64,000 nt of DNA, taken from the NCBI GenBank assembly GCA_030054145.1, contig JASGCK010000004.1:1-64000 (forward strand). Reading direction: 5' to 3'. A program made the translations under genes and the position numbers. Below the pieces are notes generated by a model that was given only the letters and a program-made list of their open reading frames with translations, ran no database searches and was not told the origin of the DNA. This document shows positions 21,757 through 29,409 of the stretch, piece by piece; within the stretch, counting starts at the first letter, position 1; each line of letters begins with the position of its first letter. The DNA comes from Cytophagales bacterium. Lineage in GTDB: Bacteria; Pseudomonadota; Gammaproteobacteria; Burkholderiales; Burkholderiaceae_C.

Positions 21757-22071
21757 ATGACAGCACAAATCAAACTGAACCGCTGGGATGTGGTTGATCA
21801 CCTGCAAACCGAAGAGGACATCGCACTGTACTTTGAAGCCGCTTTGGATGAAGCTGGCGAAGATGCCTCTTTCATCGTCAAAGTGCTTGGAGACATTGCC
21901 CGCGCACGAGGCATGGCGCAACTTGCCAAAGACACGGGACTTGGTCGTGAAAGCCTCTATAAAGCCCTCTCTGCTCAAGGCAACCCTAGCTTTAGCACAG
22001 TGATTAAAGTAACCCGAGCCCTAGGGCTTCGGCTGCATAGCAGCTCATTGCGAACTTCAACTGCGGCGTAG
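21757..22071 (+). CDS. higA: HigA-type antitoxin
   Basis: 104 residues with a helix-turn-helix: GMAQLAKDTGLGRESLYKAL then GNPSFSTVIKVTRALGLRL, the signature of the addiction-module antidote family paired with HigB-like killers. The N-terminal 40 residues (HLQTEEDIALYFEAALDEAG) bind the toxin. It immediately follows higB. Confidence 0.85.
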   Translation: MTAQIKLNRWDVVDHLQTEEDIALYFEAALDEAGEDASFIVKVLGDIARARGMAQLAKDTGLGRESLYKALSAQGNPSFSTVIKVTRALGLRLHSSSLRTSTAA

Positions 22072-22188
22072 CTTCAGAAGCAATGTGTGACGTTTGCGTA
22101 ATAAAGGAAAATTCCTAAATCCCACCGCACCTTGAATTGCTCAACGCACGGCTGATATTTCGCATGCGAAAGTTAAATCACAGACCTC

Positions 22189-22584
22189 TCAGGTCACCAA
22201 TGTCATGCCAGCGTGCTTTGATGCTGCAATGTCAAAGGTCATGATTTTTGTGCAGCCTGCGCTAGTTGCCGATCGTTCTATTAAACAATCCGCAAAATCA
22301 GCCTTGCCATTACCAAACATCCGCAGGGCGCGCACTACCTGGTCGGCTCGCTCTACAAGGAATTGCCTTGTACGAAGGATCGCCTCCAATGCCTGTGATA
22401 CCTGAGCGTCCGTCAAACGGTAGCTTGATCGTAAAACCCAATATAGCTCGACGACCGAGATCATGGTGATGTAACCCGCTTCGTTGTCGATTAACGACTC
22501 AATCAGTCTATTAGCTTGGGGTGATTGGATGGGATCGTCCTGCATGATGTAGCGCACCAAGACATTGGTATCGAGCCCAATCAT
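22189..22584 (-). CDS. vapC: VapC-type PIN-domain toxin
   Basis: 131 residues. MIGLDTNVLVRYIMQDDP has the first catalytic Asp (D5), FADCLIERSATSAGCTKIMT and FDIAASKH carry the later acidic positions. The ATG overlaps the upstream antitoxin gene by four bases. It should be a tRNA- or rRNA-directed ribonuclease, as known for VapC. Confidence 0.85.
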   Translation of the reverse strand: MIGLDTNVLVRYIMQDDPIQSPQANRLIESLIDNEAGYITMISVVELYWVLRSSYRLTDAQVSQALEAILRTRQFLVERADQVVRALRMFGNGKADFADCLIERSATSAGCTKIMTFDIAASKHAGMTLVT

Positions 22585-22823
22585 CGCGCTGCAGCTCCGC
22601 CTTTTGCGATTGCCGCATTCATGTCGTCAATTGAGACGACTCTGCTCACGAGACCGAACATGCCTTTCAGGGCGGTCACGCACGCTGTTGCAGCCAAAAA
22701 CTCATAGCGTCCTGGCTCAATTTGAACAAACTCTACGCGATCCCCTGCGTCAACTTGCAGGTCGTGACGAACATTCGCAGGAATTGTGATTTGACCTTTT
22801 GATGTCAGTGTGGCTGTACTCAT
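22581..22823 (-). CDS. vapB: AbrB/MazE-type antitoxin of VapC
   Basis: 80 residues from ATG 22823 (GGAG upstream). MSTATLTSKGQITIPANVRH then DLQVDAGDRVEFVQIEPGRYEF is a swapped-hairpin AbrB DNA-binding domain; the C-terminus (DDMNAAIAKGGAAAR) would bind VapC. It precedes and overlaps vapC. A matching inverted repeat lies 16 bp upstream. Confidence 0.85.
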   Translation of the reverse strand: MSTATLTSKGQITIPANVRHDLQVDAGDRVEFVQIEPGRYEFLAATACVTALKGMFGLVSRVVSIDDMNAAIAKGGAAAR

Positions 22824-22838
22824 GACGAATCTCCTTGA

Positions 22839-22862
22839 TATCCTTACTTTATAGTAAGGATA
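22839..22862. promoter_or_regulatory. Operator of the vapBC unit
   Basis: TATCCTTAC (22839-22847) and GTAAGGATA (22854-22862) form a perfect inverted repeat with a TTTATA centre, just upstream of the AbrB-type antitoxin. Likely promoter-operator overlap. Confidence 0.7.
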
Positions 22863-22879
22863 AAACTTTGTCAATACAG

Positions 22880-22944
22880 GGGTCGAAGGAGATTCGGGAA
22901 AAATCGGCTTAGCGTGCTATATTTTCCGAATTCTCCTTTGACCC
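22880..22944. mobile_element. Small inverted-repeat element (MITE-like scar)
   Basis: Arms GGGTCGAAGGAGATTCGG (22880-22897) and CCGAATTCTCCTTTGACCC (22926-22944) are nearly complementary around a 28-bp centre containing GGCTTAGCGTGCT. A related arm and centre occur at 16478-16512. No ORF inside. It could be a miniature transposable element or joined insertion-sequence ends. Confidence 0.45.
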
Positions 22945-23042
22945 TAATAAGGCTACTATATCCCAGCATTGCCCAGCGCCTCCTATGAAAACAGCGTTTT
23001 AACCCTGCATTGAATCCGCATTATCCAGCTATAGGGTTGACA

Positions 23043-23567
23043 CTAAAACGCTTGCATACCTTTTGCGTCAGCCGTGAAGATATCGCCGCTACGTTTAAGG
23101 ATAAACAAGCCTTTTTCGTGAGCCGCCTTCACCACGTCAGGCGGTACGCTAAAGCCTGCAATGCCCCCATAGAGCTTGAAATCTTTGTACTCAGGGCAAA
23201 GCTTGCGATACTTTTTAATTTGCGCTTCTACCTGCTTTAAATCGTTGATATGCGCCTTTTGTTTAACTTCGACGAGAGCAACGCTTGATCCATTGGTGAG
23301 CACAATATCGAACTCAGATTCTTTACCTTTTTTGCCGACGATGAGATTAGGCGTGACGCGATCAAACTTAATGCCGCCCAGTACTGGCTTGTGCATGAGG
23401 CTGTTGTAGAAATATTCTTCGGTGATATCGCCTTGATTTTCACCAATACTTCCCAAGCGTTTATTGACGCGCTCAATACCCGCTTCCATGCGTGTTATTT
23501 GCTTATCGGTTTTAGCTTGTGAAATTGCAAGTTGCGCAACAATTTCTTTGAGTTCATTGGTAGTCAT
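23043..23567 (-). CDS. PD-(D/E)XK nuclease-like protein (DUF3782-like)
   Basis: 174 residues. The first 50 are a charged coiled-coil-like helix. The core EFDIVLTNGSSVALVEVKQK (about residues 90-109) has the D...ExK arrangement of PD-(D/E)XK nucleases, as in DUF3782-type proteins common in cyanobacteria and betaproteobacteria. No partner gene is adjacent. Nuclease activity is inferred from the motif only. Confidence 0.6.
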   Translation of the reverse strand: MTTNELKEIVAQLAISQAKTDKQITRMEAGIERVNKRLGSIGENQGDITEEYFYNSLMHKPVLGGIKFDRVTPNLIVGKKGKESEFDIVLTNGSSVALVEVKQKAHINDLKQVEAQIKKYRKLCPEYKDFKLYGGIAGFSVPPDVVKAAHEKGLFILKRSGDIFTADAKGMQAF

Positions 23568-23612
23568 GGACTAATTGTAATCTTCACTCTACTTCAAAAA
23601 GCTTGATGTTGA

Positions 23613-23632
23613 CGCAATTTAGAAATGTCCCC
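23613..23632. repeat. 20-bp repeat, inverted partner at 57436
   Basis: CGCAATTTAGAAATGTCCCC; its exact reverse complement is at 57436-57455. The GGGGACATTTCTAAATT pattern looks like an insertion-sequence end. The two copies bracket the lipoprotein, pilus, VirB and relaxase region. The surrounding 23568-23822 holds no gene. Confidence 0.55.
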
Positions 23633-23822
23633 TAATTGCGCAAGATAGCACAGCCTGGGGCTTGTTCTTTAGCCCGTAGCCTTGCGCTTGTATTTTCAAC
23701 CCTCGATTTGCAATTGACGTTAAACTATGCACATGGTCAGCAATTTGTGACCTCAAATAAGATTCGCGATTCCCCACGCGTGGGCTGGCAAAATACCAGT
23801 AACTATCCACCAAGGAATCACC

Positions 23823-25028
23823 ATGAAACTAATCCCCAACCTCCCCGTAATCATCTTAGCTGTCAGCACTCTCGCCGCCTGCGGAGGCGGTGGCGGTGGC
23901 AGCCCCACCGCGCCAAGCAGCGGCTCAGGCGGCAGCCCGTCTTACAGCTACACCACCAAATGCGCAGCAGGCTCAGGCACTATTTCCACAGTGAGCAGCA
24001 ACACCAGCCAAGCCGACTCAGACGCGCAGTGCCCAGCCAACACCGCAGCCCTCACAGGCACAGGCATCGCTGGTCAAGCAGGTTCCTACTGCGCCTTCAC
24101 CAAATATCTGCCACAAGCCCGCATCATGGATTTAGACAAGTCAGGCTATGTGGCTTGGTGGGCTGGCCGTGTGCAATGCACGCTGGCCGATGGCACGGTG
24201 CAAAACATCGCAGGCTTGCCGCAAAGCGCGTTCACTATGACGGGTAATGGTTTCACTGCGACTGCTGTGGAAGATATGGTGACAGGTACATCCGCGACCG
24301 ATCTAGCACCTACTTATACCTTGCAGCTTTATCGGAATTTTGCGAGCGCTGCTGCAACGACGGCTACCAATGAGGCTTTGATGGTCTCGGGGGTGGATGG
24401 AAGTGGGCAAACTGTGACAGCCAAAGGTGTGATGGTGTATGGCATCAATAATGTAAGCGCTATGGATGATCTTTCCATTGGCGCTACTTCTACTGTTGCT
24501 GCCTCGCGTGTCATTGACAGCGATGGACGCGGATATACCGCAACATTGTTTCAACTTCCATCGTACTCAACAGGTGCATCAACCGCAGCAGCGTGCCCTA
24601 CCAGCATCAGCCAACCTGTTAAAGATTTTGCAGTGATTACAACGAATTCAAGTAACCAAGTAGTTGACCGCAGGTATTGTTTTTATACTGGTCTGACTAA
24701 CGCTAATTTTTATTCAGACACCCAATTCGGAAGCTTAACAACGGCTCGCGCACGGTGGATGTGGCAATCAGGCGTAGATACAGGTCTGCAACCTAATTCA
24801 TTTACTGCATCCTCAGCAGTATTAGCCTCGAATTCAAACGTGGGGCAACGAATTCCAATTTATAAAACCGTAATTGCGATTAGGTTTCCCAAAGCGCCCT
24901 CACCTAATTTCTCGTCTGTTGAAGGCTTTAGTGCGCAAGGGTCTATGTATTGGCTTCCTGCTTTGGGCGCTACTACTTCTGCTGAATTCAATCCTTTTGC
25001 TGTGACTGGATCAAATTGGAATCTCTAG
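23823..25028 (+). CDS. Large lipoprotein of unknown function
   Basis: 401 residues. The signal peptide ends in STLAAC (lipidation Cys near residue 20), followed by a glycine/serine-rich tether (GGGGGGSPTAPSSGSGGSPS). The rest is a Ser/Thr/Ala-rich secreted domain with several Cys, likely beta-rich. No family is recognised. It is convergent with the P460 gene, 3 bp apart, beside the pilus operon, so it may be an outer-membrane surface protein linked to mating or exclusion; that is inference. Confidence 0.6.
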   Translation: MKLIPNLPVIILAVSTLAACGGGGGGSPTAPSSGSGGSPSYSYTTKCAAGSGTISTVSSNTSQADSDAQCPANTAALTGTGIAGQAGSYCAFTKYLPQARIMDLDKSGYVAWWAGRVQCTLADGTVQNIAGLPQSAFTMTGNGFTATAVEDMVTGTSATDLAPTYTLQLYRNFASAAATTATNEALMVSGVDGSGQTVTAKGVMVYGINNVSAMDDLSIGATSTVAASRVIDSDGRGYTATLFQLPSYSTGASTAAACPTSISQPVKDFAVITTNSSNQVVDRRYCFYTGLTNANFYSDTQFGSLTTARARWMWQSGVDTGLQPNSFTASSAVLASNSNVGQRIPIYKTVIAIRFPKAPSPNFSSVEGFSAQGSMYWLPALGATTSAEFNPFAVTGSNWNL

Positions 25029-25031
25029 GGA

Positions 25032-26033
25032 TCACAAACAAACAAACGACTCCATTAACTGAATCCCGATCATTGCCATCTGCCTAGGCGGTGGCGATGA
25101 TCGCAGGATTCTGAATGATGCACCGTCTTTGCTATCAGGCTTCTTGCAAGCCTCAATCCCCTCGTCTTTGCTAACCATCACCCAATGCTTTTGATCGTTT
25201 GACCAAAACGCTGCGGGCTGCTTGGCAACCTGCGCTGCATTCAACAAGAGTGGTGTCATCTCGGACAAGGTGCCAACAAACGCAAATTGTGCAATCTCTT
25301 GTCCAAGGCGCTGTACCGATGGCGATCCTACTGGCAAGTAGCGGCGAATGTTTTCAGGCACGTTTTTACGCACGACAGGGCTCACTTTGACCTTCCCAGT
25401 GCCCATGTGGATGCTTGAAACCAACTTAACCTCTTCGGGTGTCAATACTCTCGGCGTGGCAGTGCTTGGTTGCTGACTTTTGAGCATGGCGGTATTCACA
25501 TCCATTTCGCCTAAAAACACAAACCCCTTTCCTGCTGCATAGTCATGGCAAGCGGCGCAAGCCTTAGCCATTGGTATATGGTCGCCCATGTCGGCTTTGC
25601 CGTTCGGTGTGAAGATGCCGTAGCCCCAGCCTCGCGTGTCTGCGTACCGCTCAGCATCACGCGACATGACTTGCATCCGATGTAATTGGCTGGGCATCAG
25701 TGAGTTGGGAAACAAGGGATCGGGCTCGGCTCGCCAAGCCACTTTTCCAAACATCGCGCCCTTGGGAAATTCTGTCTTTCCCGCCTCGATAGTCTTCATG
25801 GCAACGTCGTTCGCGTAGGTGACGCGGATTTCATTCACATCGACGCGATAGCGGCTGACGATGGGCCGCCACTTATTCCAGAAGTTTTGGTACGCAGGGT
25901 CTTTGAGTGAAATCCCGTTCATTGCATCGCTCTGCACTGGCGGCGCTTGTGCAAAGGCTGTGCCTGCTAGGTAGCAGGTCATCAGTGCGACTATCGCGAA
26001 AGGCTTAGCATTTTTGTATTTTGAGATTTTCAT
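25032..26033 (-). CDS. Cytochrome P460-like periplasmic haem protein
   Basis: 333 residues. Signal peptide to about residue 28 (TAFA, then QAPP). The first half has the P460 pattern FWNKWRPIVSRYRVDVNEIR, FPKGAMFGKVAW, RDAERYADTRGWGYGIF and a c-type haem site CAACH at residues 159-163. The C-terminal half (about 180-333) is not recognised. P460 proteins oxidise hydroxylamine or are related enzymes. It is the last gene of the pilus operon, 9 bp from pilV, which is unusual; it may be cargo or a redox partner. Confidence 0.65.
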   Translation of the reverse strand: MKISKYKNAKPFAIVALMTCYLAGTAFAQAPPVQSDAMNGISLKDPAYQNFWNKWRPIVSRYRVDVNEIRVTYANDVAMKTIEAGKTEFPKGAMFGKVAWRAEPDPLFPNSLMPSQLHRMQVMSRDAERYADTRGWGYGIFTPNGKADMGDHIPMAKACAACHDYAAGKGFVFLGEMDVNTAMLKSQQPSTATPRVLTPEEVKLVSSIHMGTGKVKVSPVVRKNVPENIRRYLPVGSPSVQRLGQEIAQFAFVGTLSEMTPLLLNAAQVAKQPAAFWSNDQKHWVMVSKDEGIEACKKPDSKDGASFRILRSSPPPRQMAMIGIQLMESFVCL

Positions 26034-26042
26034 GTTTGCACC

Positions 26043-27545
26043 TCAATTCTTGATGCATGAAAAAACATCATCCCCACTGACGCCCCCCCAATTGGTGTGC
26101 GCGGTCATTCGGAATGTGTACCCTGACGGACAGTTGCTGTAATACGAAGTTGAGCTTGACCAATATCCACCAGAACAAACCGTCCCATACCCACTGTCGT
26201 AACAACTTGATGGTACCCAAGAGTAAGTAGTATTTCCACCTATTAGGTTTTGTCCTTTGCACTGAACATAATTTGCCCAGCCACCTCCCCAGTCTCTATT
26301 GACTGAACCACAGTGGGTACCTGATGCTCCGTCCCCACTGCTTGCTGTCCATGTGCCGTTTTGGCAAGAAAGCACCGCACCTGTAGGGTCTGTGGTGACG
26401 GCGCCATTACCTTGGCTGCATCCCCAGCCTGAATACGCAACAGCGGCTATTTTTACAACACCACCATTGGCATTTATTTGTCCTGCGGTAGTAAGCACAC
26501 CAGTTGGTTGAATAACAGTATTCAGCGTGCTTAAATTCCCACTCTGATCCACCGTAAACAACTCCTTAGTCCAAGCACCATCGACCATCCGAAACTTCCC
26601 ACCTGGCAATGTTTGCAAATACATCTTGTCGCCGTTAGATGACGTAATGGTCGCCAAGCCGCCATTGGTCGTAATGTTGGGAGCGGAAACAGTGCCGCCC
26701 GCATTAACATTCCCCGCAGCGGCCACATTATTCGCCGCATTCACATTTTGCCCGCCCATATTGAGCGCACCCACCATCGCCCGCGAGCCGCTCCTTGGCA
26801 TATAAGCGTCGAGCGCCGAAGTCGGGCTGGCACTGGAGAGCATCACTGCACCAGCTTTTGTGCCCAGTGGGTTTGCCTCCAGCCAATTGCCCGCTATGCC
26901 GCGCACCTGCCCCGAGTTGTCGGAACGGCTAAATGCAGCCATGCCGCCCGCAGCGCGTGCAATGATGGCCGCTCTGTCCACATCGAGCGCACCGCCTGTT
27001 TTGACTTGCTGAGAAAGCCACACGCGACGCTGAATCACGCAAGCATCACCAAGGCATCCCGCAGGCTCAGGCGTGAGGCTGTAGAGCCAACTGCCACCCA
27101 TAGGGGGATTGCCAGGTACCGCAGGGAAGTACCCAAGCGCAGTCAGCTCGGCCAATGTGGGGAACATTTTGTTGGCGACAACACCCGTGCCGCGTGGCCC
27201 TTGGACGGTCGCTGATGTGGTCGCGCCGTCCAGCAAGAGCGGACGGTTGTAATCGGTGTAGCTGGACAAGGTATTGGCAAGCGCGTAGGCTTGCTGTCCC
27301 ACGCCTTCGGCCACGCGGTCATACCCGTCTTGCACGGTCTGGTAGGTGCCAGCAATGCCAATGGCCATAACCAACGCCAGCGACACCAAGGTCTCGATCA
27401 GCGTGAAGCCACGCTGCTTGAGTTGCATCGCCAGCTTTGCACGGCGCATCGCCTGCAATGATGGGCTTGGCTTTGTGCTTAGCTTTGTGCTTGGGAATGT
27501 GGATACGCTGGTATTGGTTTTAGTCATGCTGATGGTGTTGGTCAT
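26043..27545 (-). CDS. pilV: PilV: minor prepilin with tip-adhesin domain
   Basis: 500 residues. The prepilin site is KQRG-FTLIETLVSLAL (Gly46/Phe47, Glu at +5), preceded by an unusually long leader of 46 residues. GGAGAG just before ATG 27545 supports that start. The N-terminal half resembles R64 PilV. The C-terminal 130 residues are Cys- and Trp-rich, probably the recipient-binding tip. I see no repeated inverted sequences or rci recombinase, so no shufflon is evident. Second to last gene of the pil operon. Confidence 0.75.
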   Translation of the reverse strand: MTNTISMTKTNTSVSTFPSTKLSTKPSPSLQAMRRAKLAMQLKQRGFTLIETLVSLALVMAIGIAGTYQTVQDGYDRVAEGVGQQAYALANTLSSYTDYNRPLLLDGATTSATVQGPRGTGVVANKMFPTLAELTALGYFPAVPGNPPMGGSWLYSLTPEPAGCLGDACVIQRRVWLSQQVKTGGALDVDRAAIIARAAGGMAAFSRSDNSGQVRGIAGNWLEANPLGTKAGAVMLSSASPTSALDAYMPRSGSRAMVGALNMGGQNVNAANNVAAAGNVNAGGTVSAPNITTNGGLATITSSNGDKMYLQTLPGGKFRMVDGAWTKELFTVDQSGNLSTLNTVIQPTGVLTTAGQINANGGVVKIAAVAYSGWGCSQGNGAVTTDPTGAVLSCQNGTWTASSGDGASGTHCGSVNRDWGGGWANYVQCKGQNLIGGNTTYSWVPSSCYDSGYGTVCSGGYWSSSTSYYSNCPSGYTFRMTAHTNWGGVSGDDVFSCIKN

Positions 27546-27620
27546 GGCAACTCTCCTACTAGTGCCGCTACAAGCTTGTGACTCACAATAGCGGCGATTT
27601 ATGATTCAATCCGTTTGAAA

Positions 27621-28202
27621 TTATTTCGTCCAAGCCATCGTGATGGTGGTTGTGCCGCTCACGGCAGCACAGGCAGTCATCGCAGCGGGACGGTTGTACG
27701 TGCCTGTGGCAATAGGTTTCACCACGGTTGTGCCAATTGAGAGTGTGCGCACAATGGTTGCAATTTGATTCACTAACTCGCGGCAAGAGTCCGCGTCGTA
27801 TCCACCCGCGACCAAAGCTGCCCCGTCGTTTGTGCCTAGCAGGTTGGTAGGCGCAAGCGTCCAAGGCACGCCGTAGCTATTAGTCAAGCGCACCGTACCA
27901 GAGCCATCAGCAGCTTTAGGTATCACGCCCGCTGCCGAAGCCGTGGCCACATTCGTCATATTTGAAAAATCAGGGTCTCCGCCGTATATGCGAATACTAT
28001 TTCGCTGAATCGCAGAAATATCGTCTATGTCTTTTTTGACCTTGGTTTGCATTCGAGCCTCTAACATATCAGGGATGATGAACGCGGCCACCGCAGCCGC
28101 GATACCAAGAACAACCATCAACTCTACGAGTGTGAAACCACGCATCTTTGCTTTGCGAATGGCGTGAGCTTTGGCGTTTAGTTTTTGAAGTATTTTTTTC
28201 AT
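27621..28202 (-). CDS. pilS: PilS: major type IVb prepilin
   Basis: 193 residues. A basic leader ends in KMRG and is followed by FTLVELMVVLGIAAAVAAFI (cleavage Gly22/Phe23, Glu at +5), the hydrophobic helix that packs the pilus core. Length and two Cys in the C-terminal part fit a type IVb major pilin. Upstream ribosome site AAAGGATC. No prepilin peptidase (pilU) is in the window, so a host enzyme or a gene elsewhere must process it. Confidence 0.8.
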   Translation of the reverse strand: MKKILQKLNAKAHAIRKAKMRGFTLVELMVVLGIAAAVAAFIIPDMLEARMQTKVKKDIDDISAIQRNSIRIYGGDPDFSNMTNVATASAAGVIPKAADGSGTVRLTNSYGVPWTLAPTNLLGTNDGAALVAGGYDADSCRELVNQIATIVRTLSIGTTVVKPIATGTYNRPAAMTACAAVSGTTTITMAWTK

Positions 28203-28257
28203 GAGAAAGATCCTTTATGGTTAAGTTAAGTTAAGTAAAAGCCGACGGAAATTGAAA

Positions 28258-29388
28258 TTAAGAGCTCTTCGTGAGCGTTGCCGCCTGATGTATAGGCACG
28301 ACGAAAGAAATGCTTGAGCTTTGACGCATGAGGTTTCGCTGCGCGTAACCCATTCCCATGTACAGATTCACCATGACATAGCCAAGAAGCAAGCCAACAC
28401 CGAGAATCATGGCCATGTTCATCACTTTTGCGCGTCTGGAGATCTTGTCCACAATGTTTTTGATGCCGTGAATGGATATTTGGCGTAGCGCGGGTCCGAG
28501 TCCATCACGGCCACTGGAGTCTTCAATCGCGTCTAGGATGCTTTGCGGAAACAAGCCCGTATCCATTGCCAATGACGGCTTGGTAGGATGCACATCGATG
28601 CCAATCAGCATGGAGTCCAAATGCCAAGCCTGCCATTGTTTAGATTGCGTGCTCATGGCATCCAAGGCTTGATTGAGCTGCATCCCGACTGCAACGCTGC
28701 CGCCTAACTGAGACACCATGCCCAGTGCCGTTTTGTCGGCGTGCAGGCGGTATGGCGTGAACGACCAGCGATCCACCTTAGCCCTTAGCGAACCGCTCCA
28801 GTTGTCTTTTGACCAAAAGTAGGCTGCAATCAGCGCCACCATGCCGCCGATGGTCAGCGGCCAGTATTTGGCAAAACCCACGCAAAACTCGATGATGCCC
28901 TGCGCTCTAGGCGACCACAGTTTGAGCGGAATCATGGTCAAAAGAGTGCTTGGGAAATACGAGCCAATCATCACAAGGAGCACCAAGATGGCGGCCAGCA
29001 AAAACAAGGGATACGCGGCAGCTGATCCTAGCTTGGCGCGAATTTCGTCATCGGTCTCAACCATGCGCACCACGTTCTCCAGTCCGTTGTGCAAGTCGCC
29101 CACGCTCTCGGACAGCATGATGAGCGAGGCTTCCTGCTCAGGCACCATGCCTTGCAGCGCCTTGCCAAGCCCTAGGCCTTCTTCCATGCGGTCCGCGACG
29201 GTGTAGTAGATATCAGCAAAGCCATCTTTGCGCTCCGCTGCCCTGTCACCCCACTTGCGCATCTTGGCATAGAGCAAATCTTGCTGTCGATCAGAGGCGG
29301 AGGCACGCATATCGGCCACCAGCTCAGAGTACAGGTATTTACGATTGCGCTTGAAGCGCCATTGGTTGTAAGTGGTTTGCAGGGACAT
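28258..29388 (-). CDS. pilR: PilR: type IVb pilus inner-membrane platform protein
   Basis: 376 residues, GspF/PilC-like. Cytoplasmic helical domains include EGLGLGKALQGMVPEQEASL and a second copy near 275-300 (LDAIEDSSGRDGLGPALRQI). Membrane segments lie about residues 130-150, 175-195 and 325-345. It would form the assembly platform for pilin export, driven by the PilQ ATPase encoded just upstream. Confidence 0.75.
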   Translation of the reverse strand: MSLQTTYNQWRFKRNRKYLYSELVADMRASASDRQQDLLYAKMRKWGDRAAERKDGFADIYYTVADRMEEGLGLGKALQGMVPEQEASLIMLSESVGDLHNGLENVVRMVETDDEIRAKLGSAAAYPLFLLAAILVLLVMIGSYFPSTLLTMIPLKLWSPRAQGIIEFCVGFAKYWPLTIGGMVALIAAYFWSKDNWSGSLRAKVDRWSFTPYRLHADKTALGMVSQLGGSVAVGMQLNQALDAMSTQSKQWQAWHLDSMLIGIDVHPTKPSLAMDTGLFPQSILDAIEDSSGRDGLGPALRQISIHGIKNIVDKISRRAKVMNMAMILGVGLLLGYVMVNLYMGMGYAQRNLMRQSSSISFVVPIHQAATLTKSS

Positions 29389-29409
29389 GGTAAATCTCTC
29401 TTTGCTTGT

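Noticed and set aside
26043-27545. Shufflon in pilV
   Set aside because: No sets of inverted repeats or an rci gene are visible.
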